NCBI GenBank assembly: GCA_963787645.1
Contig: CAWBDS010000011.1
Coordinates: 1 to 64,000 of the forward strand
Source of the DNA: Palsa-504 sp963787645
Lineage (GTDB): Bacteria > Actinomycetota > Actinomycetes > Streptosporangiales > Streptosporangiaceae
DNA length: 64,000 nucleotides
Direction: 5' to 3'
The position numbers and the translations under genes are program-made. Shown here piece by piece: positions 44,156 through 53,325 of this stretch; within the stretch, counting starts at the first letter, position 1, and each line of letters starts with the position of its first letter. A model generated the notes under the pieces. That model searched no databases. It saw only the letters and a list, made by a program, of their open reading frames with translations, and was not told the origin of the DNA.

Positions 44156-45655
44156 ACGCGACGCGGCGACCCGCCCGATGACCCGGAGGTGTGTGGCAAC
44201 AGATAACCGTGCGATGGCCGCTGGACCCAGAGCGGAGACCCGGATTGCTGGCGGCGGGAATTCCATGAGTTGATGCTGTGGCTGGACGCCCGGGTTCGCC
44301 GGGTCGAGCAGCGACGGCAGATGGCTTCGTTCGCGCGGGACTTGCTGGCCGGGCTGTCCCAGGTGAACCTGCTCTACGATCGCTGAGTACGCGGGAGAAG
44401 GCTGCCCTTGGGGGGATGCAACGGCTGCTGTCGGCTGCGGTCCAGGACGAGGCCGCAGTCCAGCAGCGACCGTAGGCGCGGCCAATAAATCGTCAGAGCC
44501 GGTCGCCAAGACCCCCTCGAGAGTTTCCTTGAGAAAACTTGTGCCGATAAGGTCGAAATGGCCACATCGCGAGCACTCCAGACTCCGAGCATCCATGCCC
44601 CGGGCAACTGCTCCACGTGCAATAGCGTTGAAGTGTTGTTCATAGTCGAAAGACAGAACAACATGAATACCTTCCGTAGCGCTAGATAGCTGCCCCATGC
44701 AGTTCAGAAACTTATCATAGGATTCACCCTTGACCAAGGCAAGCACCTCTCGAGCATGTCGCTGTATCTGGGCGAAATCTTTTGAGGTAATCTTATATAG
44801 ATATTCACAAAGGTTGCGAAACTCGCTCATATTGCCTGCTGAGTCAAGAATTTTCACCAATTCAGTCAGTGGCTGCTCCTTATCGACCACCGCTATGCGC
44901 GAAGATATCGTGGTTGTAGATTCGTTCACGTTTGGATCGAGAAGGATTGCTTTCCGAATATTAAGGTCGCGAGCGGCCCTAGCAGCGAACTGCATCAGGA
45001 AGAAAATTATGTCTGCTCCGAAAGAGAATCCTACCAAGGTGATACGCTTATTGAAATGCGCCCGATGAATCTTATTCAAAGCATATGCCAATAGCTGTAC
45101 GTGTGATTGCAGGGATATGGCCTTGTAATGATTGTCGTTCTTCTCGTTTGTGTTAAACCCGTACAATGTCAATGCGATGCAATGAAATCTGCTCTCGGCC
45201 ATATAGGGCCTAAAGTCGTTTGCGTCAAGGCCAAGACCATGCAGAAAGACAAGGAGATCGTCTGACGGCCGTTGCGCCTCAATATAGTGAAGAATCCTTC
45301 CAGCTACCAAATCGCGCTCATCGCCAACTGAGTCAAGAGCGTCTGATCCTATAATGATCTCACCGGGTAGGATTTGCGCCTTGTCTTCCCTCCTATGAAT
45401 CAGCCATCGGTAAATTAGCAGAGTAGACCCGCTAGCTACTAGGGCCGCTAGGACGGTAGGTACCAAGATGGAGCCAATGTGTTTGCCGGAAAAGGAAATT
45501 GCGCTCCGAAATGCCGACGAATAGAGGTTTGTGGCAATGCCAAGGACTGAACCAGCGAGACCCACTAGTACTGTCAGCCATCGAGGGATTATATTACGGA
45601 TAGAGAAAATTCCATCTTCGATGGCTCTGCGCTGCCTTTGGGGAATTTTGGTCAA
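44096..45655 (-). CDS. Membrane-anchored alpha/beta hydrolase, C-terminus altered by IS debris
   Basis: The protein begins with a cytoplasmic basic stretch, two hydrophobic segments (WLTVLVGLAGSVLGIATNLY; ILVPTVLAALVASGSTLLIY) and then a soluble hydrolase fold: LLVFLHGLGLDANDFRPYMA, nucleophile elbow LVGFSFGADIIFFLMQ, an acid region VLSFDYEQHFNAI and His in CSRCGHFDLIGT. Codon usage is AT-rich down to about 44480. From there to the stop at 44096 the sequence becomes GC-rich antisense of the IS701 scrap, so the last 125 residues are not native. It lies 11 nt after the DUF2332-like gene on the same strand; the two form an operon. Confidence 0.7.
   Translation of the reverse strand: MTKIPQRQRRAIEDGIFSIRNIIPRWLTVLVGLAGSVLGIATNLYSSAFRSAISFSGKHIGSILVPTVLAALVASGSTLLIYRWLIHRREDKAQILPGEIIIGSDALDSVGDERDLVAGRILHYIEAQRPSDDLLVFLHGLGLDANDFRPYMAESRFHCIALTLYGFNTNEKNDNHYKAISLQSHVQLLAYALNKIHRAHFNKRITLVGFSFGADIIFFLMQFAARAARDLNIRKAILLDPNVNESTTTISSRIAVVDKEQPLTELVKILDSAGNMSEFRNLCEYLYKITSKDFAQIQRHAREVLALVKGESYDKFLNCMGQLSSATEGIHVVLSFDYEQHFNAIARGAVARGMDARSLECSRCGHFDLIGTSFLKETLEGVLATGSDDLLAAPTVAAGLRPRPGPQPTAAVASPQGQPSPAYSAIVEQVHLGQPGQQVPRERSHLPSLLDPANPGVQPQHQLMEFPPPAIRVSALGPAAIARLSVATHLRVIGRVAASRLRPQRRAITMRRWSTKDPR
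44200..44475 (+). pseudogene. IS701-family transposase remnant
   Basis: One frame (44249-44386) reads WRREFHELMLWLDARVRRVE, QRRQMASFARDLLAGLSQVN, which matches the N-terminal pattern of IS701 transposases (W..E...L...I..RF.R.E.R.RA..Y..GLL..V.RKN). A second frame to 44475 reads GMQRLLSAAVQDEAAVQQRP, matching the following GMQRLLS.A.WD.D.VRDDLR block. The segment between and the whole catalytic domain are missing, so it is an inactive scrap inserted at the ends of two convergent hydrolase genes. Confidence 0.75.
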
Positions 45656-45666
45656 ACCGAGCCTGC

Positions 45667-46731
45667 CTAAGCTATGATGGGCTCATAAATAATTGGAAAC
45701 CTATGAGCAAATGATTCGTAATCATCCAACGGTATCACGTAACCTTTGTAGTGGCCGTCCGAAATGAAACAGAGTATATGGGGCGTAACGTCGCCATTAT
45801 GAAATAGCTCCACAACTGCCCCTTGTCCGTGTAGTTCTCTATGTGGTTCTGCAATGATCAGGACACCCGGTGGATGCAGTCCACGCACAAGTGCTTCAAC
45901 TATCTTAGCTCGCTTCTCGTGTTCGAGCTCGTAGAGGACATAGCTAAAGTTCGCAGCATTGATCTTGTACCGATGTATAAATGCGCTTAGCGCCTCAAGG
46001 TCCAAGAGGTCCAGCTCTTCGTATCGCACATTAGCAGTTCTAATTTCAGGGTCATGGGCAGTTTGCAACAGCTCATTGTATAGTTCAGAATAGTACTCTG
46101 ATTGTCCATAGCATGCATGAACCCATTCCAGATCTGGCAAGGGGCCTTTATCGACTCCTAGTCTTGAAGCCAGAGGAATAGTTCGGAATGCTGGAATACC
46201 ATCAGGCCAGATCAGATCAGTTGCGAATGCACTATACTGACGACGCGAGTTTAGTTGACGGGGCAGGATGCCAAGCCCGGTGCCGAAGTCTGCAAAAATC
46301 GCCGGGCAGCCGTTCAAGCTTGAGAAGTACGAACTCAGAATAACTTGGGGGACTAGGAAGCGGCGGGCCGAGGTAAAGGAATTTTGTCGTGTGCGGACTA
46401 TCGTTGAAACTAGTCCTCGATAATGTTTAAGGACTTCTTCCAGCATTTGAAGGCGGGCATCCATAGGATCATCGCCGACGATAGCACCGAAAGTATCCGG
46501 CACTATTACCTTGAGGGCGATTCCTAGGAGTGTTATCAGATGTGTCGCACTTAAGGCTGGCCGAGCTCTTGCTTCAGCAAGGGTGATAGTTGCCAAGTTT
46601 GGTGCCGAGCGATCCAATCCGTAACTGAACAACCTATAGAGATCTCTCCATCCATGATCTTGTGGGTGATGCCCCAATCCGCTGGCGGCGGTTCGGATAT
46701 CTTCAAGTGTACACACACGCTTAGTATGCAA
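45667..46731 (-). CDS. Putative class I methyltransferase, DUF2332-like
   Basis: A 354-residue AT-rich gene. Residues about 155-170 read AIFADFGTGLGILPRQLN, which fits a SAM-binding motif I (D-x-G-x-G-x-G-type). Around it the order matches DUF2332: an upstream VRTRQNSFTSARRFLVPQVI helix, a downstream SRLGVDKGPLPDLEW, an ANVRYEELDLLDL segment and NAANFSYVLYELEHEKRAKI followed by PPGVLIIAEPH. The family is uncharacterised; methyl transfer is inference. The start is TTG 46731, and the frame is open only to a stop at 46768-46770, next to IS debris, so the N-terminus could be truncated. Confidence 0.6.
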   Translation of the reverse strand: MHTKRVCTLEDIRTAASGLGHHPQDHGWRDLYRLFSYGLDRSAPNLATITLAEARARPALSATHLITLLGIALKVIVPDTFGAIVGDDPMDARLQMLEEVLKHYRGLVSTIVRTRQNSFTSARRFLVPQVILSSYFSSLNGCPAIFADFGTGLGILPRQLNSRRQYSAFATDLIWPDGIPAFRTIPLASRLGVDKGPLPDLEWVHACYGQSEYYSELYNELLQTAHDPEIRTANVRYEELDLLDLEALSAFIHRYKINAANFSYVLYELEHEKRAKIVEALVRGLHPPGVLIIAEPHRELHGQGAVVELFHNGDVTPHILCFISDGHYKGYVIPLDDYESFAHRFPIIYEPIIA

Positions 46732-46767
46732 GTACTTCAGCGTGATAGCAACCAGCGCTGATGGAGA

Positions 46768-46950
46768 TCAATCGGATCGAGCCAGTACCTGGATCGAGAC
46801 CGGTCGGTCTCCCCGGACTACACGTACGGCCTCCACGTCAACTCGGATGATCCTCAAGGGTTGACGCGTGAATGGCTTCGATGACCATGGAACGGACCGG
46901 TCCAGACCGGCGGTGGCGTGGAACAGCCGTTCGGAGTCTGGTGTGAACAT
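46768..46950 (-). other. Possible transposase N-terminal scrap
   Basis: A 60-residue frame includes LRIIRVDVEAVRVVRGDRPV SIQVLARS, loosely like the N-terminal strand of ISL3-type transposases (L.[IV]..V.VE...VRVVAR). It stops before the Cys cluster that would confirm the family. Assignment is weak; the piece lies between the methyltransferase-like gene and the integrase remnant. Confidence 0.2.
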
Positions 46951-46974
46951 TGAGTTCTTAACGGGAGGGAGTAG

Positions 46975-47184
46975 CTAGGGATGAAGGCAATGACTTACAG
47001 GTGCGGTTGATTCGGCTTTGCTATAGGGCGTCGGTTCAGATCCACCCGATAGCTTTCCGAAGATCTGGTCCATGACCTCGGCGCCGCGCGTGAGGGCAGG
47101 CACGATCTGGTGCCGGTATATCAGTTTGGTCGTGGCGGTCTGGTTGTGTCCGGCCAGCAACGCGATCGCCTCCAGCGCGAACAC
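46975..47184 (-). pseudogene. Tyrosine recombinase C-terminal remnant
   Basis: The frame reads ALEAIALLAGHNQTATTKLI followed by YRHQIVPALTRGAEVMDQIF. This is the end of a phage-type integrase catalytic domain: L-[LA]-G-H, then T...[TL]...Y-R-H/K, with the nucleophile Tyr in LIYRHQ, and the usual tail ...GAEVMD.IF. The rest of the gene is gone, replaced upstream by the IS1634-like fragment. It marks a former integrated element. Confidence 0.8.
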
Positions 47185-47626
47185 CTCCTGGCGGCCACCG
47201 GGAAGCTCCTCGCCCCGATCGCCGCCCGCGTGCGGTCAGGCAAGCTCGCCGGCGCAGCCGCGGTCGGCACCAAAGCCGACGAGGTCCTCGGCAAGTACAA
47301 GATGGCCAAGCACTTCAAGGTCACCATCACTGATACCAGCCTTGCCATCGAGCGGAAGCGGGCCCGGATCGAGGAAGAAGCCCGGCTCGACGGATCTACG
47401 TCATCCGCACCCCCGTCCCAGGCACCGACCTCGGCCCGCCAGCGTGATAACTGCCCCTACCGCAGCTTCCGCGGGCTGCTCGCCCACCTCGGCAGCCTCA
47501 CTCGCGACGAGCTCCGCTTCGCCGGAACACCCGCCACCGTCCCTGTGCCCAGCGAGCCCACCAGCGATCAACGCCAGGCCTTCGAGCTCATCGGGGGCGG
47601 CCATCCCGATCACCCTGCACACGTAG
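47160..47626 (+). pseudogene. IS1634-family transposase remnant with internal deletion
   Basis: The reading contains REHLLAATGKLLAPIAARVR, SGKLAGAAAVGTKADEVLGK, YKMAKHFKVTITDTSLAIER, KRARIEEEARLDG, then in other frames IYVIRTPVPG and, after a gap, CPYRSFRGLLAHLGSLTRDE, TSDQRQAFELIG and AAIPITL. These are blocks flanking the missing DDE core of IS1634-type transposases. The order is right but about 150 or more residues between are deleted and several frameshifts occur. Confidence 0.75.
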
Positions 47627-47704
47627 CCAGCAATCCCCGCGCCGCTCGGCGCGAAAACGCGGGCCAGCGGCGGTCCCGGCATCCAAACCACCTGTAACTT
47701 CGGG

Positions 47705-48061
47705 TTAGAAGGCAACCATCTCGCGTAGCCAATCGCTCAGTTCGGCGATCTCGCCCGCCGATGCGGTACCGATCGGCGCTGGCTGGGTAAAGCGGTTAGT
47801 TGATATGGCGGTAATTTCCTCGGTGCGTGCCCAGCTCGGCCGGTGCAGCCCTGACTGTGCGGAGGCGATGCGCACGTGATGCTCAAGGCCACGGTCCCGG
47901 GAGGTGAGGGGTACGACGAGCGCCATCTCGATCGGGAACCGGCAGTGTGTCACCGACCCTACGACGATCGCCGGACGGAGGCCGCCCTGCTCGTGACCAA
48001 CGGGCCTCCCGAAGTCCACCAGCCACAGTTGCCACGGCGCTATCCGGAGCGTGCTGCTCAC
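47705..48061 (-). CDS. mazF: MazF/PemK-type toxin
   Basis: A 118-residue endoribonuclease toxin: WQLWLVDFGRPVGHEQGGLR, PAIVVGS, VVPLTSRDRGLEHHVRI, SWARTEEITAISTNRF are the conserved MazF strands, with the catalytic Arg in HEQGGLRPAIVV and Ser/Thr in PLTS. The GTG start at 48061 overlaps the TGA of the upstream antitoxin (GTGA), so they are coupled. It borders the glnA2 side of the island. Confidence 0.9.
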   Translation of the reverse strand: MSSTLRIAPWQLWLVDFGRPVGHEQGGLRPAIVVGSVTHCRFPIEMALVVPLTSRDRGLEHHVRIASAQSGLHRPSWARTEEITAISTNRFTQPAPIGTASAGEIAELSDWLREMVAF

Positions 48062-48327
48062 TGGTTGTACTCCGGGTACTCCTTTCTGGCATCGGGCAGT
48101 CCGTCGCCGGCCGCCTCGTCCGTCAGCCGCGCCTCGGCCTGATAGCCGGCCCACTCCTGCGGATCCGCGCGCAACTCCTCATAGCGCCGGATGATCCCGT
48201 TGATCTTGTGCTCCCTCACGAGCCTCTTGACCGCCTCCCCCAAGGGCACGCCATGGAAGTCATGCTCGGCGACCGCCGCAAGCTCGTCCCGCACCGAGTT
48301 ATCGATCTGCATCGATGTCATAGCCAT
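48058..48327 (-). CDS. mazE: MazE-type antitoxin
   Basis: An 89-residue protein starting at ATG 48327 (MAMTSMQIDNSVRDEL) with a ribbon-helix-helix-like N-terminus (MQIDNSVRDELAAVAEHD..LGEAVKRLVREHK) and an acidic C-terminal tail (EARLTDEAAGDGLPDARKEY) suited to neutralising the toxin. An alternative upstream start at 48369 is less likely because a palindrome lies between. Probably autoregulated with MazF. Confidence 0.8.
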   Translation of the reverse strand: MAMTSMQIDNSVRDELAAVAEHDFHGVPLGEAVKRLVREHKINGIIRRYEELRADPQEWAGYQAEARLTDEAAGDGLPDARKEYPEYNQ

Positions 48328-48337
48328 AGTGATAACT

Positions 48338-48351
48338 ATAGCCTCGGCTAT
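48338..48351 (-). promoter_or_regulatory. Palindromic operator candidate of mazEF
   Basis: ATAGCC (48338-48343) and GGCTAT (48346-48351) form a perfect dyad with a 2-bp centre, 11-24 nt upstream of the mazE ATG. A second related half, TAGCCATAG, overlaps the start codon. Position and symmetry fit an autoregulatory antitoxin site. Confidence 0.5.
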
Positions 48352-48494
48352 GGAGACGGCTGTCGTCAATGCGTCCCATCCAGCAGGACGGTCCTGTCGA
48401 GTCGGGCGGCAGGCAGCTTTAACCGGGCGGAAACACCGGGCGGGCAGACTCGACTGATGCGGCCCCGGGCTGATGACTTGCAGGAGCGTCTAAT

Positions 48495-49865
48495 GTGATT
48501 ACCGTGGATAGGCAGGAAGAGTTCGTGCTGCGCACGCTGGAGGAGCGGGACATTCGCTTCGTCCGGCTGTGGTTCACCGACGTGCTCGGCGCGCTGAAGT
48601 CGATCGCGGTCGCTCCGGCCGAGCTCGAGGGCGCGTTCGCCGACGGGATCGGCTTCGACGGGTCGGCAATCGAGGGGTTCGCCCGGGTCTACGAGGCGGA
48701 CATGATCCTGCGGCCGGACCCGGGCACATTCCAGCTGCTGCCATGGCGTGGCGAGTACCCGGGGGTGGCCCGGATGTTCTGCGACATCCTGCTGCCGGAC
48801 GGGTCGCCGTCCTACGCGGACCCGCGCTGGGTGCTCAAGCGCAACCTCAGCAAAGCCTCGGATCTCGGGTTCACCTTCTACGCCCACCCGGAGATCGAGT
48901 TCTTCCTGCTGCGGGAGCGGCCCGAGCCGGGGGCCAAGCCGCGGCCGATCGACAGCGGCGGCTACTACGACCACACGCCGCACACCATCGCGCACGATTT
49001 CCGGCGCACCGCGATCACGATGCTGGAGTCCATGGGCATCTCGGTGGAGTACAGCCACCACGAGGGGGCGCCCGGGCAGCAGGAGATCGACCTGCGCTAC
49101 GCCGACGCGCTGACCACGGCCGACAACATCATGGCGTTCCGGCTGGTGATGAAGGAGGTGGCGCTCGAGCAGGGCGTCTACGCGACGTTCATGCCCAAGC
49201 CGTTCACCGACCATCCCGGCTCCGGCATGCATACCCACGTGTCGCTGTTCGAGGGTGACAAGAACGCGTTCTACGAGCCGGGCGCGGAGTTCCAGCTGTC
49301 CAAGACGGCCCGGGCCTTCATCGCCGGGCTGCTGCGGCACGCGCCGGAGATCACCGCGGTGTGCAACCAGTGGGTGAACTCCTACAAGCGGCTGTGGGGC
49401 GCGGCCGAGCGGACCGCCGGGGCGGGCGGCGAGGCCCCGGCGTACGTGTGCTGGGGGCATAACAACCGGTCGGCCCTGGTGCGGGTGCCGATGTACAAGC
49501 CGCAGAAGGGCAACTCGACCAGGGTGGAGTTCCGCTCGGTGGACGCGGCCTGCAACCCTTACCTGGCTTTCGCGGTGGTCCTGGCGGCCGGGCTCAAGGG
49601 CATCGAGGGCGATTACGAGCTGCCGCCGGGCGCCGAGGACGACGTGTGGGCGCTGACCTCGGCCGAGCGCCGCGCGCTCGGCATCCAGCCGCTGCCGCAG
49701 AACCTGGACCAGGCCATCCGGGCCATGCAGGACAGCGAACTCGTCGCCGAGACCCTCGGCGAGCACGTCTTCGACTTCTTCCTCCGCAACAAGCGCGAGG
49801 AATGGGCCGAGTACCGCCGCCAGGTCACCGAATACGAGCTAGACCGCTACCTCGGCATGCTCTGA
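48495..49865 (+). CDS. glnA: Glutamine synthetase type I, GlnA2-like
   Basis: A 456-residue GS-I enzyme. Landmarks are GIGFDGSAIEGFARVYEADM, YAHPEIEFFLL, HHEGAPGQQEIDLRYADALT, MPKPFTDHPGSGMHTHVSLF (catalytic region), SYKRLWGAAE and STRVEFRSVDAACNPYLAFA. The N-terminus FVLRTLEERDIRFVRLWFTD is characteristic of actinobacterial GlnA2, which in Streptomyces acts on polyamines (gamma-glutamylpolyamine synthetase) rather than ammonia; which reaction applies here is inferred from similarity. GTG 48495 has GGAG 8 nt upstream; GTG 48504 is an alternative. A broken glnE lies 3.6 kb downstream. Confidence 0.93.
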   Translation: MITVDRQEEFVLRTLEERDIRFVRLWFTDVLGALKSIAVAPAELEGAFADGIGFDGSAIEGFARVYEADMILRPDPGTFQLLPWRGEYPGVARMFCDILLPDGSPSYADPRWVLKRNLSKASDLGFTFYAHPEIEFFLLRERPEPGAKPRPIDSGGYYDHTPHTIAHDFRRTAITMLESMGISVEYSHHEGAPGQQEIDLRYADALTTADNIMAFRLVMKEVALEQGVYATFMPKPFTDHPGSGMHTHVSLFEGDKNAFYEPGAEFQLSKTARAFIAGLLRHAPEITAVCNQWVNSYKRLWGAAERTAGAGGEAPAYVCWGHNNRSALVRVPMYKPQKGNSTRVEFRSVDAACNPYLAFAVVLAAGLKGIEGDYELPPGAEDDVWALTSAERRALGIQPLPQNLDQAIRAMQDSELVAETLGEHVFDFFLRNKREEWAEYRRQVTEYELDRYLGML

Positions 49866-49911
49866 CGCGGGCCGACCGCGACAGGCCAGGCCCGGTGGCC
49901 ACGCCAGCGGA

Positions 49912-51756
49912 TCACTCCTCGAAGCGGCCCCCGAGGTGCTTGGCCAGGAAGCGCTCGGCGACGGCGTAGAACTTCAGGCGGTTCTCCGGCTTGGCGAAGC
50001 CGTGACCCTCGTCGGGGAACAGCATGTACTCGTGGTCGATCCCGGCCTCGGCCAGCGCGGCCACGATCTGCTCCGATTCGGCCTGCTTGACCCGCGGGTC
50101 GTTGGCGCCCTGGGCGATCAGCAGCGGGATGCGGATGTCGCGGACCCGAGACAGCGGCGAGCGGGACCACAGGAACTCGGTATCGGTTTCCGGGTTGCCG
50201 ACCCGCTTGTACAGGCTCGCGGCCAACGGCTTCCAGTATGGCGGGATCGTCTCCAGCAGGGTCTTCAGGTTCGACGGGCCGACGATGTCCACCGCGCAGC
50301 GGAACACCTCCGGCGTGAACGCCGCCCCGACCAGCGCCGCGTAGCCCCCGTAGGAGCCGCCGTAGATCGCGACCCGGTCCGGGTCGGCCCAGCCCCGCCC
50401 GACCACGTAGTCCACCGCGTCCAGCAGGTCGTCATGCATCTTGGCGCCCCATTCACGGTCGCCGGCCGCGACGAACGCCTTGCCGTAGCCGGTCGAGCCC
50501 CGGTAGTTCACCTGGACGCACAGATAGCCCCGGTTGGCCAGCCACTGGGCCTCGGGGTTCCAGCCCCAGACGTCCCGGGCCTGCGGCCCGCCGTGCACGT
50601 CGAGCACCGTCGGCAGCGCGGACCGGTCCGGGCCCGGCGGGAAGGTCGCGTAACCGTGCACGGTCAGCCCGTCCCGCGTGGTGAACGAGAACGGCTCCGT
50701 CCGGGCCAGTTCGTAACGCGACAGCTCGGGACGGCTCTCGAACAGGAAGCTTCCCGCCCGGCGTTCCCGGTCGTAGGCGTAGTACCGCACCGGGCTGGCA
50801 TCGTTGACGAACGCGACCAGCCAGGTCGCGTCGGCCTCGTCGCGGCCGGTGATCTGCGGGTCGCCCTGGTCAAGCGCCCTGATCGCCTTGAAATCCGCTT
50901 CCACCGCCGGGTCGAGCACGTGGTACTCCGCGCGGTCCTTGACCACCTGCACGATCTGCGGCTCCCGGGTGTCCGGGTGCAGCGTCGCCTCCGACACGTC
51001 GGCCTCGGGGTCTTCGAGCAGCACCTCGGCCTGGCCGGACGCCAGGTCAACCCGGACCAGCCTGCCGGTGTTCACGCCGACCGAGCTGATGGCCAGCAGC
51101 GACGTACCGTCGCCGCTGAACGCCAGGACGTCGCTGGCCGCGGCGTCGTCGGCCGAGATCGTCAGCAGCGTGCGCCAGTCGTCCTCCGCTCCGTCCCGGA
51201 CCAGCAGGTCGAACCCGCCGTCGGGCAGCGGCCGCAGCGTGCCGCGGACCACCATGTCCTCATCCGCGAGCCAGCCCAGGTACCCGGGGTTGTCGATCTC
51301 CTTGACCAGCTCACCGGAGGTCAGCGAGAGCCGGTAGACGTCGTGCAGTTGCGGGTTGTCGCGGTTTATCCCGACCAGCACCTGGTCGCGGTGGCTCTTG
51401 CGGGCGGCGATGATCCGCGCCTGGATGCCGTCGAACGGCGTCAGGTCCCGCCTGGCCATGGTCTCGAGGTCGACGTCGTACAGCCGCCAGTTCTCGTCCC
51501 CGCCGGTGTCCTGGACGTACAGCAGGTGCCGGGCGTCCTTGGCCCAGGCGAAGGACCGGATGCCCCGGTCGGTATCGTCGGTGACCACCGTCGCGGCGTC
51601 CCAGTCGACGCCCGAGTCGCCGATCGGCGCGACCCAGACGTTCAGCACTCCGTCATGTGGCGCGATCCAGGCCAGCCGCGTGCCATCAGGTGAGATGCCT
51701 GGACTGATGCGCTCAGGGTTGCCAAAGAGCACCTTCCGAGGGATGAGTTCGGTCAT
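49912..51756 (-). CDS. S9 family peptidase (acylaminoacyl/oligopeptidase)
   Basis: A 614-residue serine peptidase with an N-terminal beta-propeller (SPDGTRLAWIAP, FAWAKDARHLLYV, FSGDGTSLLAIS) and a C-terminal alpha/beta-hydrolase domain: VLDVHGGPQARDVWGWNPEA, nucleophile YGGSYGGYAALVG, Asp in LLIAQGANDPRVKQAESEQI and His in FPDEGHGFAKPENR. No signal peptide, so likely cytosolic peptide turnover. Complete and in frame, unlike its neighbours. Confidence 0.93.
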   Translation of the reverse strand: MTELIPRKVLFGNPERISPGISPDGTRLAWIAPHDGVLNVWVAPIGDSGVDWDAATVVTDDTDRGIRSFAWAKDARHLLYVQDTGGDENWRLYDVDLETMARRDLTPFDGIQARIIAARKSHRDQVLVGINRDNPQLHDVYRLSLTSGELVKEIDNPGYLGWLADEDMVVRGTLRPLPDGGFDLLVRDGAEDDWRTLLTISADDAAASDVLAFSGDGTSLLAISSVGVNTGRLVRVDLASGQAEVLLEDPEADVSEATLHPDTREPQIVQVVKDRAEYHVLDPAVEADFKAIRALDQGDPQITGRDEADATWLVAFVNDASPVRYYAYDRERRAGSFLFESRPELSRYELARTEPFSFTTRDGLTVHGYATFPPGPDRSALPTVLDVHGGPQARDVWGWNPEAQWLANRGYLCVQVNYRGSTGYGKAFVAAGDREWGAKMHDDLLDAVDYVVGRGWADPDRVAIYGGSYGGYAALVGAAFTPEVFRCAVDIVGPSNLKTLLETIPPYWKPLAASLYKRVGNPETDTEFLWSRSPLSRVRDIRIPLLIAQGANDPRVKQAESEQIVAALAEAGIDHEYMLFPDEGHGFAKPENRLKFYAVAERFLAKHLGGRFEE

Positions 51757-51804
51757 ATGCCAATGCCTACCACACGGGGCGGGGCGGCCGGACCCGCCCA
51801 GGCC

Positions 51805-53276
51805 TCAGCCGGAGAACCAGCGCGCGGGCGCGGGGCTGGTGTTGTGGTAGATGTGCTTGGTCTCTGGTACTCCTCCAGGCCGGAGGGGCCGAGCTCGCGG
51901 CCGATCCCGGACTTGCCGAAGCCGCCCCACTCGGCTGCGGCAGGTAGGGGTGGTAGTCGTTGATCCATACCGTGCCGTGGCGCAGCGCGCCCGCGACTCG
52001 TTCAGCCTGGCCGGCGTCCGACGTCCAGACCGCGCCCGCGAGGCCGTAATCGGTATCGTTGCCAAGCCGGATCGCCTCTTCCTCGGTGCTGAACCGCTCC
52101 ACCGTCATCACCGGCCCAAACACCTCATCCCGCACCACCGCCATCTCGCGATGGCACCCGGCGAACACCGTCGGCCGCAAGAAGAACCCGCGCTCCAGCT
52201 CCGGTTACGCCGGCCGCTGCCCTCCGGCCAGCAGCCCGCGCCCTCGGCCAGCGCCAGCGAGATGTAGCGTTCCACCTTCGCCCGGTGCTCTGCGAGATCA
52301 GCGGGCCGCATTCGGTCTGCGGGTCCAGGCCGCTGCCCAGCCGGATCCGGTCCGCGCGGGCGGCCAGCTCGGCGGCGAACGTTTCATACAGGCCGTCCTG
52401 CACGATCAGCCGGGCCCCGGCCGAGCAGACCTGCCCGGAGTGCAGGAACGCCGCGGTCAGCGCGTTGTCCACCGCCGTGTCGAAGTCCGTGTCCGCGAAG
52501 ATGATGTTCGGGTTCTTGCCGCCGAGCTCGAGGGCGACCCGGCGCACCCCGCGCGCCGCCGCCGGCCATGATCCTCTCCCCGGTCGCCAGGCCGCCGGTG
52601 AACGAGATCAGGTCCACGGACGGGTGCGCGACCAGCCCCTGGCGCCGGCGCCGCCCCGAGCCGAGCAGCAGGTTCACCACGCCCGGCGGGACATCGGCCT
52701 CCTCGAACAGCCCGACCAGGGCCACGGTGGACAACGGGGTCAGCTCGCTGGGCTTCACCACCGCGGTGTTGCCCGCCGCCAGCGCCGGCGCGAGCTTCCA
52801 TGAGATCTGCAGCAGCGGGTAGTTCCAGGGCGCGATGAGCGCGCACACCCCCACCGGCTCGTGGGTGATCCGGCTGGTCACACCGGGTCGTCCCGGGTCG
52901 ACCACCCGCCCCGCGTGCAGCCCGGCGATCCCCAGCGCGCGTAGTACCGGAACACAGCCGTGGTGTCATCGACGTCGGCGCGGGCCTCGTTCAGCGTCTT
53001 GCCGGTGTCCAGGCTCTCGGTGCGGGCCAGCTGCTCACGGTCACGCTGCAGCAGGTCGGCGATCTTGGCCAGCAGCGCGGCGCGCTCGGTTACCGCGGCG
53101 CGCCGCCACGGGCCCTCGTCGAACGCCTCGCGGGCCGCCGCGACGGCCGCGTCAACATCCGGTCCCGACGCCTCGGCCAGGGTCTCCAGCGGGGTCGCGT
53201 CAAACGGGTTGATGGTGATCGACGTGCCGTCGTCCGCGGCGGCCGTCCACTTTCCCGCGATGTACAGATGCTTCAC
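51805..53276 (-). pseudogene. Aldehyde dehydrogenase (betaine-aldehyde type), multiply frameshifted
   Basis: Pieces of one gene lie in order but in different frames: MKHLYIAGKWTAAADDGTSI...LARTESLDTGKTLNEARADV; VGVCALIAPWNYPLLQISWK, VVKPSELTPLS; ALELGGKNPNIIFADTDFDT, FLHSGQVCSAGAR (catalytic Cys); VVRDEVFGPVMTVERFSTEE; GGFGKSGIGRELG; and KHIYHNTSPAPARWFSG, the usual end of actinobacterial betaine-aldehyde dehydrogenases. At least five frame changes occur in 1.5 kb. Either the gene is decayed or the sequence is poor here; all motifs are otherwise intact, which favours error. Confidence 0.8.
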
Positions 53277-53325
53277 GGCCGCTCACTATAGACCTGTGCC
53301 CAGTGTCTTATTCAAAGGTCGCGTT

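Noticed and set aside
48366..49766. 466-codon minus-strand frame
   Set aside because: Antisense shadow of the glutamine synthetase gene.
49936..51693. 585-codon plus-strand frame
   Set aside because: Antisense shadow of the intact S9 peptidase.
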